In this document: positions 14,813 through 27,421 of the stretch, one piece after another
How positions within the stretch are numbered: position 1 is the stretch's first letter
How the letters are laid out: every line of letters begins with the position of its first letter
Assembly: GCA_028532985.1 (NCBI GenBank)
Contig: JANCIK010000011.1
Location: 1,240,001 to 1,304,000 of the forward strand
Reading direction: 5' to 3'
DNA from: Stropharia rugosoannulata
Lineage: Eukaryota > Basidiomycota > Agaricomycetes > Agaricales > Strophariaceae
Length of the DNA: 64,000 nt
The notes under the pieces: generated by a model
Seen by the model: only the letters and a program-made list of their open reading frames with translations
What the model was told of the DNA's origin: nothing
Database searches by the model: none
Translations under genes and position numbers: made by a program

Positions 14813-16006
14813 TTAGAAAATATAAGGACTAAAGCCAACATGATACCTATGAGACAAGCAACCCAGAGATACACCTAAAGCGAAAACAAAGAGGAACGCT
14901 AGGATCACGAACAGAACGTCATGGCCTCGATCCGGCATGCCTAATACTTTTTGTTGAAGTACCGAAACTGCCGAATGTTTGGCATAGTCCTCGTTTCTTG
15001 TATTAGATGTCACAGCTGTCGTATTTAAATTTGCAGATAGCTTCGATGACACCATCAAGTGACTTGAATATTTTGTGGCACTAGATGTCGTTTGGGCTGG
15101 TTTCTCGCTGACGTCACTGGGTGCGGAATTCGAAAGGAATGAAATGTTTTTCCCCAGGTAGTTTGAGAACGCGGGTAGGCCATCTATACTAACGAGATTG
15201 TGCAGTAGCCACCATTGCTTCATGCCACTGGAGCTGATTGAAGTCTTCCCGTCGATCATAGTATCGCGTAAAGAATGATGTGATCGAGAAAGTTGTCTGT
15301 CCGCTTCATCAAACTGTTGATCGTCAGCTTCTTTCTTTGCTGCCCAATTCATGAGCTGTGTCCGGTGACCCAGGAATTGATAATATGGAACGGCATAACC
15401 GCATGTCTGATCGTCCAGTTATGTTGATCAATATTAAAGTAATGAGGTACATAATTTGGGCTGAACGCGCAACTTACCGTGCCAACTTTCTCAACGTCCA
15501 GGCCAATAATAGCCCTGGATCCTGCCAGTCGTTTAGACTGACCAATGAGGGAGTCATACTCAGGAGTCCCAATCTCGTAAAAGAAACCTGCCACAAGGTG
15601 TACCTGTTAACCCGATAAGTCATATCGGATATGGTCCAGATATACTAACCTTTCCCGTATAGTCGGACGATGCGTGCTGGTCCTTCGAAAGCGTTGAAGA
15701 GAATTGTCATCCGTCCATTCTCGCGGATGTGCGCCACTGTCTCAGCTCCTGATATGATTTAGATGTGATTAATAAATAAATAAATAACGAAGCCTCTCGT
15801 AACGCAGGCAGACACTGACCTGTTCCTGATAGGTCTTCATACCAGACGCGACGAGAGTTTTCAATGTGGAAAGTGCCCTCAATGCCTTTGGGCGAGATAT
15901 TGATATGACCGTCTTGGGACAAGGGAGCAGATGCCACCCAGAATACCTGCTGTTCTAATATCCATTCACCAAGGTAATCCGGAATTTCGTCAAGGAATTT
16001 TCCCAT
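14813..16006 (-). CDS. PNPOx-like split-barrel protein with C-terminal membrane anchor
   Basis: Four exons keep phase: complement(15820-16006, 15650-15748, 15478-15587, 14813-15406), 329 residues. The start MGKFLDEIPDYLGEWILEQQ and the following VASAPLSQDGHINISPKG are those of the fungal pyridoxamine-5'-phosphate-oxidase-like family; GRMTILFNAFEGPARIVRLYGKG and CGYAVPYYQFLGHR complete the split-barrel. Such proteins bind a flavin-type cofactor, but the reaction is not known. After about residue 150 comes a polar Ser/Thr-rich stalk of about 110 residues, then one hydrophobic helix near the end (VLFVILAFLFVFALGVSL), so the protein is probably tail-anchored with the enzyme in the cytosol. A longer N-terminus would need a GTG start, so I use the ATG. 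Confidence 0.82.
15771..15786. repeat. AATA microsatellite inside intron 1 of the PNPOx-like gene
   Basis: Four copies of AATA (taking the strand as given), lying within the 71-nt first intron. Confidence 0.7.
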
Positions 16007-16090
16007 GTCTGAGCTTGCCAACGAGAACGTCGAGACTGATGAGGTGAGGGGAGCAAGGAGGTGTACACGCACCCCCAGGTGTAGCGTTGG

Positions 16091-16098
16091 CTTATATA
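16091..16098 (-). promoter_or_regulatory. TATA box of PNPOx-like gene
   Basis: TATATAAG on the minus strand lies 85-92 bp upstream of the ATG at 16006. Confidence 0.45.
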
Positions 16099-18996
16099 TC
16101 CCTACCTAAAAGACTGATATAGTAACGTTGGGGTACCCTCAATGGATAATTTTTGCGTGATAGAAGTTCCATCGTCAGGACCCGGTAGGGTTGGACCGGA
16201 GGGAGAAAATGTGCTGATAGGTGCGGTGTAAGTAATAGCAATGGATTGAATGGGTTATGCTTGTAATGGATCCCGTGGTAATTAGGGGTAAGGCCATGTG
16301 GGGGATGCTCAGGGTCGGGTTTGCTTCTGCCGCCGGCGATATGTACAAGTGTCCCGCCTAAGCATGAGCAATACAACCCAATCCGACCCTCTTCTTTCAC
16401 ACCGACGGGTAAGAAACTTTGATAGTGGACTTGAGCAATGGAAGGTAAGACTGAGCCTTCGACCCAGACAGCGAATATTGATGGGCGGTAAGGCATGCGT
16501 CAAGTCAAAATGTTTCTTGCAGTCATAGACTCATAGTACTCCCGAAGGTTCCTATTCGAGTTTATTCGGCACGGTCAACTGAGTTTATAATAGGCCAAGG
16601 TATCCGGTACTTAGAGGAGCAGATAGATGGCATGAGGTGGATTGTCGTCTATTTCATTCCTTGCTGGCGGGACCAAAGGGTTCTAGGTACTTGATGCGTT
16701 CAGGATGGAAAGATGATCCGAAGATCTTAGTCACATCTACTCTCCCTGAGTATATTCCTAAGCCTCAGTCAGAGTCTGAAGTAGTAATAGCATGTCCAGG
16801 GTGTTAATAACCTCATGCTATAAAAACACGTTGTTTAAATCCTAGAAATCCTGCCCGTTTCCGTCGGTTGGGATTTTCAGTGTAAATAGCTGATAAGCAT
16901 GTCAGCGTACCCTTTTGCAGAATTCCACTTCAAATAGGTGAGTAATAAGTATACTTAAAAAAAGAAATCCGGCGGCCTGAAACAAATTCCCTGCACTGGA
17001 CTAATGCATAACGCGGTAGCTGCGGGTCTGCCGCAGATATTAACCCTGCACCAAGCTTGTGACAGATCCACGCATTAAATGACGAGTGTCTGTCGCCGTA
17101 TGCGCCCCAGGCTCCAGCTGGTGCAATGCGGAGTATATTCCTATTATTTGGTGCTCTCCGCTTCTGTGGACTGCTCTTCCTTCCTAGATACCGATCTATG
17201 ATAGAACTAAGTATGTTTCCAGTAATTCTCACGCGATTTGTTTTTACGTTGTTGATTAATTTTGGATTGGTTTGTGTTATGAAGTTTTTGAGGTGCTGGT
17301 GTATATGTAGGTAGTACCTCGAACGGTCTGCTATAATCTGGGACAATACAAACGTTATACACTACCTCAAAGGCGCTACTGACATAGACATGATAGACAT
17401 AAGTTTGATAGAAACTTAGAGTCACCTGTATTTGTTCCTTTTGGACGCATACATGTCTTCTGACCCAAAACCTGCTTCTCCTGGTGGATAGATGAAACAT
17501 TTATGTATAGCCTCTCATCCATGCAGTATATGGCCTTTGCACTTGCATGGCTAAAAATATGAAAGCGGACGGTAAGAAGCTCTCGGCTATGTCAGCTGAA
17601 CGAATGTTTACGAGACATTAAATAGACGTAGAACATGAGGACTTCTTTCTACAGTCCAGCCTCGACGATATTCACTTCATTTTTGGAACATGATTACATT
17701 CTGCCAAATTACTCATAGACTACTAGTCTGGAGCGTCATTGCTGCATGCAAAAGTAAATCATAACCGTGAATACATGGAAATGTTCGTGATGATGTAGTG
17801 ACGCTTTGGAGTGGTATACACCGGTGACGTTCCCTTACAAGGTACTTATGGATAGGTAGGCTCAGAGTTTTGTTTATTTATAAGACGATGAAACACTTAG
17901 GTAGTACTAGTAATGAGTCTGTTACATGATCTGCAGCTTGCAATTTCTATTCATAGTCATACATCGATGTAGAAGTGATCTTCAGCATAGTCGATCGTCA
18001 TTCATGCTTCTATACTCATAGCTTGTCAGTTAAGCGGAGTGAGACTCCAGCAGAGTCAAGAGATATATATTCACAGCAGAGACGACTCTGACATTACTCA
18101 CAGAGTAGGAAACATCATCCCACTCTGTCACATTGTGCTCTCGTGCATCCTGTGGGCTCCAGAAGCAGTACGCATGCTCATGGAGTATAATCAGTCCGGC
18201 AGAGCAAGAACATGCTCTTGACACTGCTTCCTCGGCGCAGAAAGCGCGAAACTATACAAACTCCAAGGATCTAGGGAACCTGAGAAGGCTAATTTGAGTC
18301 ATACTTTCTCACGCAACGAGAGGAGACCATCTTATGACTCAATTAATTAGGTTTGTGGTCTATATCTAGCTGGTTTAATACTTACGAAGAATTTGCGAGC
18401 AAGCTATACCGTAGGCTGCAGTGGTACTACCCATAATCACGAAAAGCGAGGTAGGGCCCTGGGAAAAATAGTACGTCTAAAAATAGGTGGGATGCCTGGA
18501 TTCTATTATTATCCCTACTTAAACATGTCATTCATTCTTGAAAGCAGAGAGAGCCGAAGCTGGAAAAAATCCCGCTGTATGCTGGAGCAGAGTCATGAAG
18601 TTGACGACTACTCACTCATAGAGTGACAACAAAATTTATGGTAGAATCTGGAGCTGTTAATTGGACCACAAATGAATACCTATAGGTCCTACCAAGGTTG
18701 AGAAAAATGAGTATGTAGAGTAATGACAAGTTTGCTTTCGAAGAGAGAGTACAAGTGAAAACAGAACCTTATTGCCCAAGAGCATCTGAAGCACCTGATT
18801 ATCTCCGCGGGTCACAGCTTCAAGCCCATATCTATATAATAGTAATACGTATACGTACTGTGTGTTATGACAATACTGCGAGTGACCTCGCTGACCGCCG
18901 CCTGAAAGCTACGGGTAAGTACGCATCCTTATGAATCCCAATAATTATGAAGAAAGTAGATTGACCTGAGGCGGCGACGACTCGACTCCGTCTTCA
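16099..18996. other. Gene-poor interval
   Basis: About 2.9 kb between the PNPOx-like promoter and the stop of the GGA-like gene. The frames present (for example 16298-16528 and 16930-17346) look like chance: no hydrophobic pattern, motif or splice continuation. No terminal repeats or transposase remnants were recognised by eye. Confidence 0.4.
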
Positions 18997-20799
18997 TTAG
19001 AAAAGACCTGCCAGGTCAGCGAACGGATCTTTGTTCCCGGTCTGGCTGGGTGCTGGGGGAGCAGAAGGCGTTGCATGACTGGAAAATGTCGGTTGCTGCC
19101 CCAGCTGCGGAGGAGATCGATTGGATGCCATCCATGGTTGAGGCTGCACTTGGCCTTGCCCCATGCCTGCAGGTACTACTGCCGCAGCCCCGCCATTACC
19201 TAGATAACTGGGATTGGAATTTTGGGAAGTAGCTATAGCAGGTCCTGGCGTGCTGGGAAGTGCGATCGACGCGGGTGGAGTAGCTGACTGCGTGTGGAAA
19301 AGGTGAGGGGGAGAAATGGCTGCGTGACTTGGGTGTCCAAAGGCAGGGCCGTTATGGAATTGGGGAGTGGGTGCGTGGGGTTGTTGAGGCTGGGGATGAG
19401 AAAGCGATTGCACTTGAGCTGGGGACTGGAGACCCCACTGCTGTTGCGGCTGCTGCATTGCGTAGCTGCCGCCCAAGCCAGCTCCCCATTGTTGTGCTGG
19501 CTGGTGGGCTGGCTGTGAAATGCCCTGTGAGAATAGGCTGGCAAGGTCGGCGATTCCACCGGACGGTGCAGCAGTTGATGTTGAGGGCGAGTCGTCGAAA
19601 TCGATTAATGAAACACCGTTGTTAGAATTTGATAGTTCTGAAGGAATGGGATTAGCTGCGAAAGTGAAGTCTCCCTTTTTGAAGGCTTCATAACGAGCTA
19701 AAACGGTGTTTATCTGGTCATTTATTTGCAAGAAAGTATCAAGGGATTCGGGGTCGTCTGTTTCAGCGTCTGAGATCCACTTCTGGAGTTTTGGGCTCGC
19801 CGCAATGAGGATAGAGGAAACTTGCTGTGATAGTTTTCGATTAGAGCTCGAAAGATGAAATTATCTCGTTCTAAACTCACGTCATAAGCATCACCAGAAA
19901 CAAACTTCTCTCCTCGTTGAACATCCACGTTGTCAAGCATTTCATTCAGCAGTATTACTTTTTGCTCGAGCTTATTCAGCTCGGTTAATGCCTGAGAGCG
20001 GTAATCTGGTCTGGCGTCTGGGTCGGCGCCAGCGAGCGATTTCATGATCTCCTGAGCCGCAGCAAGATCGCGAGGTGTCCCACGTCGAATCAACTCTTGA
20101 AGTTTCGCAGACTGTGCAGCTCTGTCCTCTTCTTCTAGCTCCTCCGCCGTTTTCAAATTCTAAACAACAAATTGGTCTGTATAGGAGAAAGATCGAGGAT
20201 CATTTGACATACAGCAGTCACTTTGGCAGCAGTGCTGGTTGCAGCTCTGGGACCGTCTCTGAATCTATATCCCTTGAAAGTGAGCAGGCGATGCATGTCC
20301 CTTATGTTCCCCAGATCTTCCTTCCATCTGCTTTCCGTGCAAATGCCTTCCTTCCAGCCATTGATTAATTCGAGGATTCTGGACATGACCGGGCCAGGGA
20401 ACGGTGGCGGGCGTTCAGGGAATCGTCGGACTAGTTCATTGAGAAACTCTTTTGTTGATATCTGGAGATGGAATGGGTATCCACAAGACTGCACAAGGGT
20501 ATCAAGTAGGGCAAGGGCTAATATAGCGATGTGCGGATTCCGATGATTTGCAAGTCGAGCAATCATCATCGCTGCTTCCCGTGGGCTGACATGGCGTTAG
20601 AAAGAGATCGGGCGTATAGAACAGGCGTCGTTACATAGACGACTCACTTATTTGCCTTCTTCTGGTTGATGTACTCTGCCACTTCGAGGTGAAGAGCATA
20701 GTTAGGTTCATGAAGGGATGGCTCGCATGCTCGGGTAATGAGGACCTCCAGGGGCGACACCTTTGTCCAGCCCGATGGACCCGTTGGACTTTGCAGCAT
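18997..20799 (-). CDS. GGA-like VHS-GAT clathrin adaptor without ear domain
   Basis: Four exons keep phase: complement(20648-20799, 20213-20585, 19881-20159, 18997-19824), 543 residues. Residues 1-140 are a VHS domain (PLEVLITRACEPSLHEPNY, then ILALALLDTLVQSCGYPFH and the NELVRRFPERPPP segment). Residues about 175-330 form a GAT domain; SAKLQELIRRGTPRDLAAAQ with LNKLEQKVILLNEMLDN is the Arf-binding hook and triple helix of GGA proteins. The rest is a Gln/Pro/Ser-rich hinge with short acidic motifs: SLIDFDDSP (clathrin-box-like) and the terminal KDPFADLAGLF. GGA proteins sort cargo from the trans-Golgi to endosomes. The gamma-adaptin ear that normally ends GGAs is absent, so it could instead be a Tom1- or Lsb5-like relative. 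Confidence 0.82.
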
Positions 20800-21261
20800 G
20801 GTAAACGCACGAAGCTGGGAGAGCTTCAAGGATGATGTATCGATATAAATGAGGAGTTGGATGTTTGTGATCAAGAAGATATATCGCGTGTCCACGCATT
20901 TGTGGCTGTCCGCTTGGCGCTATGCTGCGGCTGCGTTTGGACATCTACCATCATCAACTTCACCTAGAACACTTGAACGACTGCGCGATTACGGCCATTT
21001 CGTATTAGCGTCTCTTGTCCTCTCCTGTCTCATTTAAAATTAAGCGAATGGTCCTCAAGGCTAAACTTTACAACGATGGAAGTGTCATAAAAACTCCACG
21101 AAAGACCCCCAATATGTTTGCTTATTCGTTTCTTGAACAACGAATGCGACACAGGCGACAATCCATTCCTCAGAAACATTCTCACTGGTAGGAAGCGGAG
21201 AATGAAGGAAAGTTGGGAGTGCTCGATTTTTAACAAAGAAGTTTTGTGCTAAAGGAACGAC
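20800..21261. other. Short intergenic region
   Basis: About 460 bp, promoter side of the GGA-like gene and 3' side of the esterase gene, both on the minus strand. Nothing else seen. Confidence 0.45.
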
Positions 21262-22402
21262 TTAAAAGATCCAATCTATCCATTCGCTTTCTTGTCCCTT
21301 GATAGCTTTTGCTATCTCTTTGGCAACATTCCGATTTGACTGTTCGCTGGGGTGTAACTCGTCATACCTAGGTCTATGTCAGCGCAAGGACTGCGGACAA
21401 TCCTGAAGCGTTACCAAATGAAGCTGTCGCGATCGCTACCCTGAGCTATCGTACAGATACCTGTATCGGAAGTCGGCTCATTCAGCTGGTAGACACAGGA
21501 CTTCACAGCTCCTGTTGTATTCAAAGGCGCAGTTCCGTTCAAGAACAAGGATGGATGGTCCAGCATAAAGTTGAAGAACCCATGAGCGTCGAACAACCCT
21601 GCCGTTAGCAATGTCGGGCAATGTCAGATACGCAGTCGGTGAATCGACGTGGACGTACCAAGATGCGCCCCATGTAGAGCGGTGAAGAGCGGTTGGAGCA
21701 TAAGTTGCGCAAGCTCATTTCCAGACGTCACCAGTTCGTTCATCACGACATTCCACTCTGTTGTATTTCTAACCGCTGTCCAATAGTGGTTAATGTACGA
21801 ATCTGCCGAATAGAGGGGAGTACGTTGAAGAGGAATCATCTGCAAGACATCAAAGTCAAACGGCCTCATTACTCTGCCACCACACCTACATTTGCGAATA
21901 TGAAATTGCGTCCTCCATTTTGGTATACGACTTCGACCCAATTGATCATACACTTGACGACGTCGACAAGTGTTGCACCAGGTGCTCCATGGCCTGTGAG
22001 CAATCCGTTGTCTCCGACATCGTTTGTGCCAATCCACAAGAAGTAAAGCGCATCTTCCTGGCCTTTCGAGTCGGGTCCTTTAAGATAGGCCAAGGTACCG
22101 TTTGCCTTTTCTTCTAGCCATAGTGGGAGCTGACTCTCGAAGACGCTCGGAAACGGTCGATCTGTGATGTTGTTCGAGCATGTTGCCCCGGATCGAGCGA
22201 AGGGATACAGTTGAACATTTTCGCCAGCATAGCCAACTGCATACACGGGCCAGGCCGTACCTCCGTCAGCAGGGTCGCCTGAGTCGGTATAACTGTCTCC
22301 GAACGTAATAAACGCCCGTATTTGACTCGTGCCCAGTGGGTTTCTGGCGCTACTGCAGATGACAGTAAAGAAGGAGAAGAAGAAAATGGTGAGGAAAATC
22401 AT
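21262..22402 (-). CDS. Secreted GDSL/SGNH esterase, carbohydrate esterase family 16 type
   Basis: Four exons keep phase: complement(21890-22402, 21659-21839, 21415-21598, 21262-21367), 327 residues. A signal peptide (FLTIFFFSFFTVICSSA) ends near residue 19. Block I FGDSYTDSGD gives nucleophile Ser37; FLWIGTNDVGDN is the GxND block; YDELHPSE near 294-301 supplies catalytic Asp295 and His298. The overall length and the RSGATCSNN segment fit CE16 acetyl esterases, which remove acetyl groups from plant cell-wall sugars and oligosaccharides outside the cell. Several N-x-S/T sites are present. Upstream frames use a TTG codon; the ATG at 22402 begins the signal peptide directly. It suits a wood- or litter-degrading lifestyle. 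Confidence 0.9.
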
Positions 22403-24148
22403 TCTGGATGTTGGGCGACAATTGCTTGTTTTCAATCTCTGACTTGACGATATTTCAGTGAACTCCGGATGTCACATATTTTGCACAAAGCATCATGGGA
22501 CCTGGGCATACTATCCCAATCCACGGAGGAGGGGCAACAACGGCCCGTCCCCCGTCCGTCTTGACTTCGAGTAATTCTTGAAGTCTTTAAATTTCGTCGA
22601 ATTATTCACAGCACTGTCAGATTTCCGGGCCGTCTCAGGGTTCTATGTAGAAATTTAACAACGCTGCCGACACAAAGCGCCACTTAGATCTCTTATTTAC
22701 TGATAGTAATCAGCCAACTTGGCTGTATTTGAACATTTGATATCAAGGACATTGAACCTGTTGCCCGTATTAATATTCCTTCACCAAATCTGCTACAGGA
22801 ATCTTCACGAATGTTGACTTGGTATTTGTGTCCCTCTTTCTTGCTTTGTTCCAAATTCACAACAAATTTATATGGTTACATAGTCGTTCTTTTCGATGTT
22901 CATCAACCGCTATGAACTTCCCACCCCCCGGATTTTGCGGACTTATTCTTTTTTATACTCTTTGAACCCTTATATAAATGTTACTTTGACTTGCTGCTTC
23001 GTCGGAGCATCTCCTAAGTGAGCCGTCTTACCTGGCAGTTGTCGAATTTTCTAATGGAATTTCCCTAGGGTCGTCAGGAACGCTTTCTTGACTGGAACTG
23101 CACCGAGCTTCGACAATCCTACACCTCTCGCGATACAAGTCGAGACGAGAGAATCAGGCCCAGAAGTACTCCTTGTACTTGTACTTAGTACGTTAACTGC
23201 TCTCAGCTACACCGTCAGATCGTGTAATAAGCTACAAACCTTCAAACTAACGCGCCATCACACAGGCCTTCATTTTGAACGGGTGGTACATAGCGAAGGA
23301 TAGCTTGCTGATCAACGTCGACTTGCACAACCGATGATGCACAACTACTTGCCGAGGATATTGCATTAACTTTGACTCCTCAACGAGACTCAACCCGCGT
23401 TGGTAGTGCATCTTTTAAACTACACATCAACGACAGCGTTCTGGATATTGTTGAAGGTTGGACATATTGCCTATTTTTGCTTCAAGATTCTTTCCTGGCT
23501 TCCTTCCTTCCTTACCTCAAGATGTTCGTGATTGTCTCTTAGCCTAGGCGGATGAGTTACATCCGTCCTCCGATTGGGTTCTCTCTTGATTCTATAGAGG
23601 TGGGAATTTATGACAAAGTATGACCGGAAGGCTGCTATACTTCTACGCTGATAATCTACCATGCAGTTATTTCAATGCCTCTTGGAAAATCACATTAATC
23701 TCGCTAACGGTTACTACAACTGGGCTACGTCGACTCGTTTTTTCACGTCTGGTCGTGGTGAACGAATGGAAGTTTCTCTGAAACTTGTAGCCTGTCTTAG
23801 CTCCTGTTGTCAAGTGGCATAGCGTCTTGTGTGTACTCAGAGGCGTCAAGAATCTCAGAATTAGAATCCCGCGAAGGCGTTCGTACTCTGATTCGACACT
23901 GGCTTCACTCAACCTGGTTGGCTCGTTCCACCCGCCGCAACGCTTATCTAACATGATGCCCGTACCCATTCTCTTTTATAAAGCGCAAATATGCCTCCCT
24001 CTCGCCATTCATCGCTCGCTCCTCTTAGTTGCTCTTGTTTTTTTTCAACCGTTCAGGATCTTTCATATCTTGACTTTTTGTGTCTCCGCGGGCTTAACTC
24101 TTGAAGTAAGCGCTTGCTCAACCTTGTTGGCCTTGACTTTGCGATACA
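22403..24148. other. Divergent intergenic region
   Basis: About 1.75 kb between the esterase start and the methyltransferase start, which point apart. It includes a short (TTCC)n tract near 23500. No coding signal is recognised. Confidence 0.45.
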
Positions 24149-25047
24149 ATGACGTTTATCGACCCCTGCAACGAGAATGCCATTCTTGCGACAATTAAAA
24201 CAATGCTCCTCCTTCTCACTGCTTGTTCCGTTCACCGCTCGTTATCGCCGCCTAACCCATCGGTTAGGACTGAAGAATGCTGTTCTGGAACGGAAGGGAC
24301 GGACACGCTCTTCGAGCGCGTAGTGCAATCAATCACGTACTGCAGTAAAGTATGTGCATCTCGACTTCTCACTGTCCTTATCATGAGACTACCTGCTGAC
24401 AGAAGGTTCATACAACAGTGCATGGTCTGGTTTGGTGTCATATGCGATGTTTCCTGTATTTTCCTACGACAATTCATGCCTCTGGCATTCGCGATCGGGA
24501 TGCCATTTGGTGGGGCACTCAAATACATTCCCCTCTACGGCCCCGAGTCGCAGAAGGACACAATTCCGTTGACGATGATAGTAGGGACGGCCCTGGCAGT
24601 AGGATCAGCAGTTCTACGGATATGGTGAGTATTGCGTTTCATTAATTTATTGCTCCACTGAATCAACTCTGTCTGTGATCCATCAGGTGCTTTAACTCCC
24701 TCGGTCCCTTCTTTACGTTCGAAATAACAATTCGACCCAAGCATCGCCTCATCACTCATGGCCCGTATGCGTGGGTGCGACACCCAAGCTACACGGGCGT
24801 ATATCTTACCTTGACGGGAGCAACTCTCGTTCTAGCCGCGCCCGGCTCCTGGATGAGGGAGTATGCCGTGAAAACAGAAATAGGAGCACTTATCGCATTT
24901 TTCTGGATAGTTAAGTGTACGTTTGCATTCAAGGGGATGATTGTTAGGTTGAAAGCTGAAGATCGAGTTCTTCGGGATACTTTCGGTGTGCAATGGGAAG
25001 AATATGCTACTCGTGTTCCGAAGAAGTTTGTACCAGGCATTTTGTAG
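24149..25047 (+). CDS. Isoprenylcysteine carboxyl methyltransferase-like membrane protein
   Basis: Three exons keep phase: 24149-24349, 24419-24624, 24687-25047, 255 residues. The C-terminal half carries the family signature: RPKHRLITHGPYAWVRHPSY (AdoMet-binding, RHPxY) and the closing LRDTFGVQWEEYATRVPKKF with the E-E-Y. Hydrophobic helices lie at the N-terminus (ATIKTMLLLLTACSV), around IPLTMIVGTALAVGSAV, at TGVYLTLTGATLVLA and at IGALIAFFWIVKCTFAF. The Ste14/ICMT family methylates prenylated C-terminal cysteines of Ras proteins and a-factor-type pheromones at the ER. Mushrooms have several paralogues, so this may not be the main Ste14. The acceptor at 24418 was chosen because an earlier AG (24402) breaks the frame. 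Confidence 0.85.
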
Positions 25048-25361
25048 TGAGAATTTGTTCTGTCTTAATTTCTTATGTAGCAGGCACATATGGTCTTTGT
25101 ACGCACAATGATAAGTACACCGAAAATGCCCAGACATGGCCATGGTGCTGAGTTTTAAGCACGCGACGCGTTTTCCCCACGCATACACGCGCATTCACCT
25201 GCACTCGTGCCTGTTGTCGTCTTCCCTTCGTCGCCACTGATTACAGTCGGCCGCTTTATTTATACAGTTCTACCAAGCTTCCAGAGGACGCTTTCTTGAT
25301 TGAAATATCTGCTAAGAACGGATTGCGCCATTCTTTGTGTCCAAAACTTGAAGATTGCACG
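25048..25361. other. Short intergenic region
   Basis: About 315 bp between two plus-strand genes; presumed terminator and promoter, no clear motif. Confidence 0.4.
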
Positions 25362-27034
25362 ATGAAGAGGACGCTGTCACGCCACGATTCGCTAACGACC
25401 GTAGAATTGAACGAAAATCTCCACAGTGACGAGGACGACGAATCTGCGGATTATGTGAGGTGGCAAAGCTCGCAAACGGCGTGTTCCGCTCTCAATCAGC
25501 TCATAAGTTCGAGCTCGGATGAGCCACATGAAGGGAAATCAACACCGAAAGGTGCGCAAGCGCTATACTTCCATGTTGCAATTTACATTAAAATCATTCA
25601 GGATGGCAAAGACAGCCATCCTTTGACCAGATACCGGGTTTTTCGCTCTTAAGTACCAGAGACACAGATGACTCACCGGTGCAGGGTCCTTCGTCATCTT
25701 CGTTAAAGTCGCTGAGACCGTCCCTCACGAGGCCTCGTTCATCCAACGCTGGAATTCGTCCCTCTCTGGTGTCAAATCTCAGTAGCGATGAGTCGTCGAT
25801 ACCTTTGCTTGGCAAAGCGCATCCATCGGCATTCTTCGATATGCTCAAGGATGTATCCGCGCACCTCGATAAAAGCGTCGAAGTGAAGTCTGGGAAAACA
25901 GCTGGATCCGCCTACACGACAAGGCCGACGAAACGGCCACGTCATTCGAGCCTGGAGTCCTCCTCGGAACTGCGTGCTGGACAGGTCAAGAGAGGCCGTG
26001 TCAGTACGCAACGTGCAACGGAGGGGAATGTAAGCAGGGTGTTGGGTAAAGGCAAGGCTCGAGATCCGCTCATTTCAGAACTTGACGCCACAGAGGTACT
26101 GCATTTTCATGACGAATTCACCAGTGGACTCGCATGTGGCGCTGAAAAAGGTAGTCGAACCTTTGGATACCCTAAGACGTCCTCGCAAACTCAGATGCCA
26201 CCCCCAGCTCTTCCCAGTAAACATCCTAGCCCAACAGGGTCGTCACATAATCAGCCTTTCGTGGAGCCTCCCATCTTGTCATTCTCAAAATCATTCCCAA
26301 AAACACGAAATAAAGCAACGGTAGTCGACCCCAAGCAATCTAAACAAGAACCAGCTCCCAAATATCATCCTCTATTACTTGAGCAGCAGGCCAAACATAT
26401 TTCTTCTAACCTTTCCCCTCAATCTTATGGCTCCTATGGTACAAGACCTACTCCGACACCCACCACTGCCAAAATCACAAATACTCACAAGCCTGTCCCT
26501 CCTCGGCGAATAGAGCCCTGCCTTCCTAGCGAAGATGCGTTGCTGTCCTCTGCTCACAAACCAAGTAGCTCCCAGTCTATAAGGCCACCTGCACTAGGCA
26601 TGCGCCGTACCAACGGACTAATATCGTCAAAAATCCCCGCAGGTGGTGCGCTTCCAACGAAGCAGAAGGGCTTTAAAGCCCCACTCCTACCCTCCTCGCA
26701 GATGCAACAGTCATCTTCTCAGGCCCCCGAGCCCTCCCAATCGACTGGGTCAACATCATCTTCTGCGTCGGCTTCCTCTATGTCGCTGTCATCTAGAAGT
26801 CCGGGTTCCAGCTCGAGCTCCGCATCGACCGCATCGCCCTTGTCACAATCACCTGCGGCACGCAAAAAGACGTCGTACTTCGTTGGCAATGCAGGCGAGA
26901 TTGGAAGGAAGAAGGTTTCCTCGCCGACAACACCGCTGCCTGAGCCGCTGGATGGTGATCCGGATTCATCATTCGGGGATATGATCCCCTTCGATTTGGA
27001 TGCGCTTGAAGAGACGATGCGCTTGTATGATTAA
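25362..27034 (+). CDS. Ser/Pro-rich disordered protein, probably nuclear, unknown function
   Basis: Two exons, 25362-25551 and about 25668-27034, give 518 residues; an acceptor at 25662 is equally in frame. I recognise no folded domain. The N-terminus is acidic (LHSDEDDESADYVRW). The middle has basic patches such as TRPTKRPRHSS and GQVKRGRVSTQR that could be nuclear signals. Near residues 395-405 sits KGFKAPLLPSSQ, a lone hydrophobic-basic motif in a disordered chain. A long Ser tract follows (about 410-455). The end is a compact acidic block, DSSFGDMIPFDLDALEETM, which could be an interaction or activation-type helix. Composition suggests a regulatory or chromatin-linked protein, but this is inference only. 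Confidence 0.65.
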
Positions 27035-27421
27035 TGCCAACCCTCAATTTTTGTACTCCACGGGACAGGAAGTGGTTGAACTGAACGTTGATGGTGACTG
27101 TATATTACCTTATGTTTCCTTATATTCCCATTGATATCTTACTAGCTAGTTGCCCTATTCGTCAACATGTACTCGCAAATTATAATGCAGCATTATGATA
27201 GTTTCCAGTAGTTCGGACTCAAAAAGGATAACATATTACCATGATTCATTTCATGTTATCGAGTGCGTTGTACTTATAATAAAATGTGACATGCCTACTA
27301 AAATAATTGCGGGGGAATATTCAATTCTCAAGGTCACCGGTCACACCTCAGTTGTGCACATGTTGAAACGACGAGCCTCAATGGCTGTTGTAATCGCTTG
27401 AGCACACTGGAGGAAGACATC
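27035..27421. other. Intergenic region
   Basis: About 390 bp, AT-rich, between two plus-strand genes. No gene signal. Confidence 0.4.

Noticed and set aside
16298..17500. Several frames of 60-138 codons
   Set aside because: None shows helices, motifs or usable splice sites joining to others.
24350..24402. Earlier acceptor in the methyltransferase gene
   Set aside because: It breaks the frame; the acceptor at 24418 keeps phase and hydrophobicity.
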